NCBI RefSeq assembly: GCF_000283155.1
Contig: NW_004454166.1
Coordinates: 5,657,648 to 5,721,647, forward strand
DNA length: 64,000 nucleotides
Direction: 5' to 3'
Origin: Ceratotherium simum simum
Taxonomy: Eukaryota; Chordata; Mammalia; Perissodactyla; Rhinocerotidae
The stretch's first letter is position 1, and the number at the start of each line of letters is the position of its first letter. Below are positions 57,353 through 64,000 of this stretch, in pieces. The translations under genes were made by a program, and so were the position numbers. The notes beneath the pieces were generated by a model. The model saw only the letters and a program-made list of their open reading frames with translations, was not told the origin of the DNA and did no database searches.

Positions 57353-59383
57353 GAAAGAAAGTTTAGGCCTTGACAAAGGTGGAGGTGGACTATGAGAAAC
57401 TGAAAGACCCAGAGGAAGCTTATATCCTGCTTCCTGCTTGGAGTTCTGGAAGACAGAGTAAAGGGGGACATTGTGCATTCAGGCAGAGAGAGATGCAGAG
57501 ATAGCACACACAAGTCTCTCTTGCACTCCTGCTGTGTGAAGGCATTCTGGAAGTTCCCATAGTCTCACAGTGATGAGCATGGAAGGCAGTTGAGAGTCGA
57601 AGGCCAGCAAGTCTCCCCTGGGATCATTATGGCCACAAGTGAGCTGACCCTTTGGCAGAGGATATGGGATATACGGGTCTACCAGGGACCTGATAAAAGA
57701 CACAACTGACACTCAGAGAATTTGCAAGGATGATGAATGTCACGTGGGGCAAACTCAGAGTGTTTGCATGGGTTTGCCGCCTGGCCCAGAGAGTGGGAAT
57801 GGGTTTGCCACCCAGCCTTGACTTTGCCGTGAGGACAAACCATGAGTAATACCAGGTGCAGATACTTCATCGGTGTACACAAGAGGTCGATGGCTGGAGA
57901 CCAGACAAGTTACACTTCCACCAGGTTAGGCAAGCCGGCCAAGAATAGTTATTCATTCTAGAGTTCCTGCCCCTCACCCTTGCCCTGAGAAATGCAAGTC
58001 ATCTTGCACCCGGATTGGGAGAAGGAGGTAGAGAATATCCTTTGAAGGAGATAAACGTTCCTGCTAGTATCTGAACTTCAAACTGACTGAATATTTACCT
58101 GAACATGGGCTATATTAAACAGAAAAAGATTAAGATACCTTTAATGAGCTGGTTCCTGTTGTTTTCCCCTCCACCAACATTGGAAAGAGGTGTTTGACAA
58201 AAAGCCTGGTTCTATTATAGGAAATTCTAAAAAATTATGTTTTTTGTATATCTGAGTTGTAGTCAGTAAATGCAGAGTCTGCTTTGTTGAGTTAATTTTT
58301 TAAATATATTCCCTTTTTATCTTAATCTTAACCTTAATCCTAAATAATAATATTCACGAAATCATGAGTTTGATAAGATAGTAATTTTTTCTGGTGCGCA
58401 TTATCATGAATGCCTAATCATTAAAGTAAAAATGTTTCAAAACCACCTGAAATCATCTTGTATGTCAATAATAAAACTTACATAAAATTTTAAAACACTG
58501 CACTAGATCATCGAGTATTCCGAAAGCTGACACCTGAGGGTTTAAGGCAAATAATGTGCATAACCGCTGACACCAAGTAGGTGAAAGAATGTGGTGCTTT
58601 GATAGTTATTAAGGTTTCTTTTATAATGAGATTGTGTGGTAGAGACCATGGTGTTTTCAACAAATACCATTCATTTTCTTTCCTCCTGGGCTAGAGTACA
58701 TTTCCCAGCCTTCCTTACAACTCTCCAGAGCCATCTTACCGAGAACTCTTCTACAGAAGATGGGCATTTGCAATGTACAAGCCCATCCTCTACATTTGCA
58801 GGACCTGTGGAGCAAGAGGAAAAATTAAGACCTACATGGAGGATTATAAATATTTAAAATTACAAGCCAAAGGAACAAACTGTTTAATAAAACATGCTCC
58901 TTCCTCCTACCTTGAAATATACCTTCATAATGACAAAATAAAAAAACATTTGTAAACTGTATTTTTCTATGACTAGAAGTTGGCAAATATTAAAGACAAC
59001 TGAATTTAATTATTATAGTACATACTAAGTGTTCTTTCTATGGGCCAGCAATGTTTTAAATGAGTAATAAAATAGAGACATTCATAATTCATAAAATGTT
59101 ATATGTTTATTCAGTGCCCTCATTTTAACAAAATAGCTGATTACATTTTTAGAACTAAAATTTTTTACAAAATTTCGGTTCTATTGACAGTAATTTCTAA
59201 ATAGCATCTGTCTTTGAGTCATAATAGTTCTTAGAGAGTTTTTTGTTCATTTCAATTTAGAGAAATTTTTCTTTGCAGAGGCAATAGGAACTGGAATGGT
59301 CAATATATTTCTTAATGTAATACTTAGATTCAGAAATAAAGCATGAATTTATGTATAAAGATTAAATATTGAAATTGTTTATG

Positions 59384-59636
59384 AGCTGGCCTGGTGGTGT
59401 AGTGGTTAAGTTCGCGCACTCTGCTTCGGAGGCCCAGGGTTTGCAGGTTCGGATCCTGGGCATGGACCTAGGCACTGCTTATCAAGCCATGCTGTGGCAG
59501 GTGTCCCACATATAAAGTATAGGAAGATGGGCACAGATGTGAGCCCAGGGCCAATCTTCCTCAGCAAAAAGAGGAGGATAGGCAACAGATGTTAGCTCAG
59601 GGCCAATCTTCCTCACCAAAAAATAAATAAATAAAT
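59384..59636 (+). mobile_element. ERE-family SINE, longer subfamily
   Basis: It begins GAGCTGGCCTGGTGGTGTAG and contains 'gttcgcgcactctgcttcgg', 'gcaggttcggatcctgggc', 'gctgtggcaggtgtcccac' and two 'tcttcctca' blocks, ending in (AAAT)n. It is of the same subfamily as the copy at 4638. A near-perfect 16-bp repeat (TATTGAAATTGTTTAT and TATTGAAATAGTTTAT) at the two sides may be the target-site duplication. Confidence 0.92.
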
Positions 59637-60343
59637 AATAAAATAGTTTAAACAATATATTGAAATAGTTTATAAATGATAAATTGTCAGAATTGCAGAA
59701 AATATTACAAAATATTTTAATTTCATCTTGTGAATTGCCATCACTTACATTGTGATTGTCACTCTCTCTTAAAGTTATATCGAGATAAATACACTAAAGA
59801 ATTACCATCACACTTCACACCTATGGTATCTAAACATACAAATGCACATACTTAAGATTAATATAAATATTTATTATGCAAAATGTTCTTCAGCTGCCAA
59901 GTGCAACTGTTGCTAATATCACACTCATCCTGCATATCTCCAGAATTACAAATTTGAACAAAAAGAGAAAAGAAAAACATACACTCCACACTATTGGGAA
60001 CAACATTCTGTTATCCAAGAGTCTGCTATATTCGTGCAGTCTGAGAGGAAGGAATTGCCATGTTAATTATTTTGACTTTTCTATTATAGAGGAAGTCCAA
60101 AGTTAAATCCTCCCTACACTTGGAAATGGTATCTGTCCACTACATCAACACTGACACAGCACAAACCTTCCCAGCACTGGAGAGCCATTCCCCTTTGTTT
60201 CACAAACAGAGGACAAGAGATGTGGGACCTGAAATAGAGTTAGGCGTGACAGTGGATGTTTCAGGTTTGAAGAGGCATTCCACTAAGGCTAAGATTTGGA
60301 TGCTGAGTGACAGAGACATCCCTGTACTTTTTAATAAACTTGT

Positions 60344-60345
<2 letters not shown>

Positions 60346-60380
<35 letters not shown>

Positions 60381-60397
60381 AGAGAGAGAGAGAGAGA
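60346..60397 (+). repeat. (GT)n-(GA)n compound microsatellite
   Basis: About 15 GT units are followed by about eight GA units. The 111-codon plus frame and the 92-codon minus frame running through it are not genes. Confidence 0.9.
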
Positions 60398-60513
60398 TGA
60401 GGAGTGGGGGGTCGGTCTAAACACAGGACAGCAGCTCTTCCCAATCTTTATGTAAATTTTATTTATCCAAGTTTTCACTATTCTAAAATAAAAAGTTTAT
60501 TTAAAAAACATTG

Positions 60514-60710
60514 TTCTTTTTTTTTTTTGGTGAGGAAGACCAGCCCTGAGCTAACATCTGTGCCAATCTTCATCTATTTTGTCTGTGGGATGCTGCCACA
60601 GCATAGCTTGATAAGTGGTGTGTAGGTCCACTCCCGTGATTCAAACCCGTGAACCCTGGGCTGCTGAAGCGGAGTGCGCAAACTTAAACACTACATCCCT
60701 GGGCTGGCCC
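60514..60710 (-). mobile_element. ERE-family SINE, antisense, shortened
   Basis: On the plus strand it starts with a T-run, then 'ggtgaggaagaccagccctg', 'gctgccacagcatagcttga', 'gattcaaacccgtgaaccct' and ends 'ccctgggctggcccc'. It is shorter than the other copies because the middle repeat block is missing. Confidence 0.9.
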
Positions 60711-61329
60711 CCTGTTCTGCTTTTTGTAACACGTATTTCTGTTTAAATAGTCCTACTGTTAAATACTATTAATTGCCACCATTAACAACTTCTATTGCTT
60801 AAATAATAGCATTTATGTCACAGAAAAGTAAATAATATGGAATATTATATACTTTCAAACAAATGGGTTTTTTGTGTATTTTCATGTTAAAGTAAGAACA
60901 CCTGTATAATTATTCTATATTCTACTATTATGGAGTTTTTGGTCTTTTATGGCTGTTTCCTGAATGGATCTCTAATAACAAGTTAATCATAAAGTGTCCC
61001 TGTCAAGAAAAGTCTAAGGAGACATGACAACTAAATGTACTGTGGTGTCCTGGAACACAAAAGAAAATTAGAGAAAGACTAAAGAAATCTTAATAAGGTA
61101 TGGACTTTAGTTAATAATAATGTATCAATTTTGTGACAATGTGCCATACTAACATAAGATATTAGCAATGGGGAAATTGAAGGTGGGATATGTGAGATAA
61201 GTCTCTGTATTATCTTTGCAACTGTTCTGTAAATCTAAAACTAAAAATGTTTTAACAAAAACCTCTGTTACTATCCATTATATTTGGAGCCCTATTTGGA
61301 ATCAGTAAAGAGTCCTGAATTAAAAATCA

Positions 61330-63005
61330 GACACCTGGGTTCAGCTCCTGGCAATGGCTGGATAGCTCCTATGGGACCATCCCTCTACTATAAATTCTGG
61401 ACAAAACACAGCTATCAGAGAGCTAGAACAACAAGGAGATGATGATGAGGAGTCAACACCCAGAAGTAGGAAAGACACTAGGTAAGTTTCCAATCTTTTA
61501 TGAATCTTTACCAGAGGGCAGGTGCCAATAGACTGTGATCAATGACTCAAATGTGTCTAGACATCTTCAGTCTTACTGGCTTCAAGAATCAGAGGACAGA
61601 GTTTGGAGAAACCACAACAGTTTGAAAGTTAGGAAGATAATCTCAAAAATTGGAGACAGAGAGGAAGAGCTGTCGATTTTCTCGGCCCATATTTCTGGCT
61701 GATCCCTCTGTGGTGTTTAGTAGCCAAACTAAGACTTAAGGAACTAACTGAGACTTCAGAGTTAGGAGTTAGAGTTCAGTCAGGTTAACCACCTGCATAA
61801 AAGAAAAATTAATACTCTTTGGAGGAATATAGCAGAATCCAAAGTTTCCACAAAGTATCTTCCATAATGTCCAGGATACAATTCAAAATTACTAGATATA
61901 TGAATAACATGAAAATTTACCCATAGTTTTTTAAAAAAAGCAATCAATGGAGGCCAATCCCAATATGACCCAGATGTTAGGATTAGGCAGACATGGATTT
62001 TAAAGCAGGTTTTGTAATTAGACTCAGGTTTGTAAAGAAAAATATGCTCATGAGGAATGAAAAAATAGGAAATGTCAGCAAATAAATAAAAACTATACAA
62101 AAAAAAGAGAAAATAGTAGAACGAAAAAAATAGAATATTTAGAGGGAAAAACACAGGATAAGTTTAATAAATGATTCGAGTTAGAAAAAAAAGAGCCAAA
62201 GACTTGAGAACTCATCAATAGAAATTATCCAATCTTAAGGACAGAAAGAAAAAAAATGAAAATAAAAGGGAAAAATAGAGTCTTAGGAGCTTCTGGGAAA
62301 ATATCCAAAGCAATATCTAAAAATACATATGTTTGCATCCCTAGAAAATGAAAAGAGACAGAACGGAGCAGAGAGATTGAAGAAATAATAGTTGAAAATC
62401 TCCAAAATTTCAGTAAAGATCTAAATTTACAGATTCAAGAAGTAAATGCCAAGCAAGATAAATTCAAAGAAACTCACACCTAGGAAGATTATATTCCAAT
62501 TGCTGAAAACCAAAGATAAACAGAAGATTTTGACAGCAGCCTCAGAAAAATGGCACCTTACATATGGTGTACAACACTTTGATTGACGGCTAACTTCTAA
62601 TCAGAAACAAAGGTGACAAGACAGTGGAATTACATCTTTAAAGGTAATGTCAACCCAGAATTCTATATTCAGTGAAAATATCATTCAAGAATAAAGACAT
62701 TTCCAGGTGAAAGTAAACTAAGAATTTATTCCCAGCGGAATAGTTAAGTGAAGTTCTCCATGCTGAAGGAAAATGATACCAATAAAAACTCAAATATTCA
62801 GCAAGTAATAAAGAGCACCAGAACTGATAAATATATGGGTAAATGTAAAAAAAAATTCTCTTTAATTTTCTTTAAAATACATCCAATTCCTTAAAGCAAA
62901 AATTAAAATATTGCATTGTGGGATTTAAGAAAAAATATTTAGTAAGCATCTGCTCAATATGATTTTATGTACACACAATCCTCGCATTGCTGAAAGCTGA
63001 CGGGA
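61330..63005 (+). mobile_element. Ancient L1M-type remnants
   Basis: From about 62350 the text follows an old L1 interior: 'caaagataaacagaagattttgac' (in part), 'cagcctcagaaaaatggcacc', 'caacccagaattctatattc', 'atttccaggtgaaagtaaac' and 'aaggaaaatgataccaataa'. The earlier part (61330-62300) is weaker and may include a second element. No usable reading frame remains. Confidence 0.5.
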
Positions 63006-63867
63006 GGTATGTTTTGTTCTTGGCATTATAACTCTTTGACTCTTGATTCTAGAAATAAAATGTAAGTCTCTAGTAAATATAGAGCAGCCAATATGGCAAG
63101 GATCACTTGAAATAACATACAAATCTTGATCCCAAATCATTAGAAAAAATTTGGATCAAAGTTTTTTCCATGATGTCACTTACATACATGGGAAATTGAA
63201 ATCTAAGTGACAAATTACAATTTAGTTAATTTGTTTTTTTATGACAAAGCTTGATGATTAGACTTGGGTCAAAAATCAAGGATTAGGGGATAGAACTTTG
63301 AGGTAGTACATACGCACTTTGACTGGAGAAATCTATAGATTTCTTCCTAACAGTATCTCAAGGCTAGTGCCAATCTCTGTAGCAGTGAGAAACCTTTATA
63401 AATTGATTTAAATAAATCAAGCTTATATCCGTTAACACATCACCTCTTCTTTATTAATTTGGAATTCAATAACCATTCTGAGATAGCTCAGAGCCAACAA
63501 TATTAACGTAGAATTAATAATAAAGACAAAACATGCACCATAAAACAAGACATAAACCACAAACCAGTTTGTTTTGCCTCGGGTTTTTGCAACACACAAT
63601 CTCTACTTCCTCTTTTCGTATTCACCCATTAGCCAATTGCACTCTATTTTCTTCCCTCTAGTCCAATAAAATAGCTCACCAAGAATTGCCTAATTTTCAA
63701 ATCTCATGGAAGCTTTTCAGTCTTCATCTTAAATTTCGTTTCTTACACTGTAGTGTAATCATGTCTGGCGTGATATAAATTTCTATCCTCAGTTTTAGTG
63801 AAGTGATTCTTATCTGGTTTGCCTTTACCCTCTCTGGTTAACCCTCTTCGGCCCTCTTTGTAGGTTC

Positions 63868-64000
63868 TTTTTTTTGTTTGTTTGTTTATTGCAGTAACAT
63901 TCGTTTATAACATTGTATAAATTTCAGGTGTACATCATTATACTTCTATTTCTGCATAGATTACATCATGTTCACCACCCAAATACTAATTACAACCCAT
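63868..64000 (-). mobile_element. LINE-1 3' end, antisense, cut by the window edge
   Basis: A T-rich start ('ttttttttgtttgtttgttta') leads into 'aaatttcaggtgtacatcatt' and 'atcatgttcaccacccaaat', the same L1 3'UTR type as the copy at 1457. The element continues beyond the window. Confidence 0.8.

Larger units (their letters stand above)
54987..64000. other. Region upstream of the ACNAT-type gene, no further gene seen
   Basis: The window ends before any BAAT exon is met. The region contains SINE, LINE, LTR and simple repeats listed separately. The stretches 55745-56265, 56435-57230, 57355-59380, 59650-60340, 60715-61330 and 63010-63860 hold nothing that I can name. Open frames in this region, such as 57479-57712 and 58636-58857, have no domain or exon signals. 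Confidence 0.7.

Noticed and set aside
57479..57712. 77-codon minus frame as a possible gene upstream of the ACNAT-type gene
   Set aside because: It has no domain, no splice context and no match to BAAT exons, so it is probably chance.
60120..60478. Overlapping frames around the GT/GA repeat
   Set aside because: They are low-complexity translations (VCVCV, THTHT, RERER) caused by the microsatellite.
1..64000. CRISPR arrays, operons or other prokaryotic systems
   Set aside because: No direct-repeat/spacer structure or gene clusters were seen. Introns, SINEs and LINEs show mammalian nuclear DNA.

Overview
The window is nuclear DNA from a mammal, most likely a perissodactyl (horse, rhinoceros or tapir group). 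The diagnostic signal is at least seven copies of the tRNA-derived equine SINE (ERE family, consensus starting near GGGGCCGGCCCNGTGGC). They sit among ancient mammalian MIR, L2, L1, MaLR-type LTR and hAT-type elements. GT-AG introns, long AT-rich non-coding stretches and sparse exons rule out a prokaryote. Family names of repeats are from recognition, not a database run.

Left part (1 to about 31,740, plus strand): the 3' end of PLPPR1 (phospholipid phosphatase related 1, also LPPR1/PRG-3). Four coding exons are visible (17043-17293, 20811-20987, 25104-25235, 30515-30547). They join in frame and encode the C-terminal 196 residues of a roughly 325-residue neuronal multipass membrane protein, followed by a 3'UTR of about 1.2 kb ending near an AATAAA at 31713. 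The first exons lie upstream of the window. The phosphatase signature residues are degenerate, as in other PLPPR proteins.

Middle (31,740 to 43,312): intergenic DNA packed with LTR, L1, L2 and MIR remnants. No gene was found.

Right part (43,313 to about 54,960, minus strand): a complete, intact gene of the BAAT/ACOT/ACNAT family. Three coding exons (46560-46098, 45854-45652, 43906-43313) join through good splice sites into a 419-residue protein. It resembles the rodent peroxisomal acyl-CoA:amino acid N-acyltransferases (ACNAT1/2) more than BAAT itself. The nucleophile is Ser234 where BAAT has Cys, with Asp328 and His362 completing a triad. The C-terminus is GKI instead of a canonical peroxisomal SKL-type signal. 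A TATA-containing non-coding first exon is proposed at about 54955-54894. Order and strand match the PLPPR1 - (ACNAT) - BAAT neighbourhood known from mouse, so BAAT proper is expected to the right of the window.

Rightmost part (about 55,000 to 64,000): repeats and unassigned sequence, including two more ERE SINEs and long L1 remnants.

The two genes are neighbours by synteny and show no functional link: one is a neuronal membrane protein, the other a liver-type metabolic enzyme. I saw no undescribed multi-gene system. The most interesting items are the intact ACNAT-type gene, its Ser nucleophile and its atypical C-terminus.
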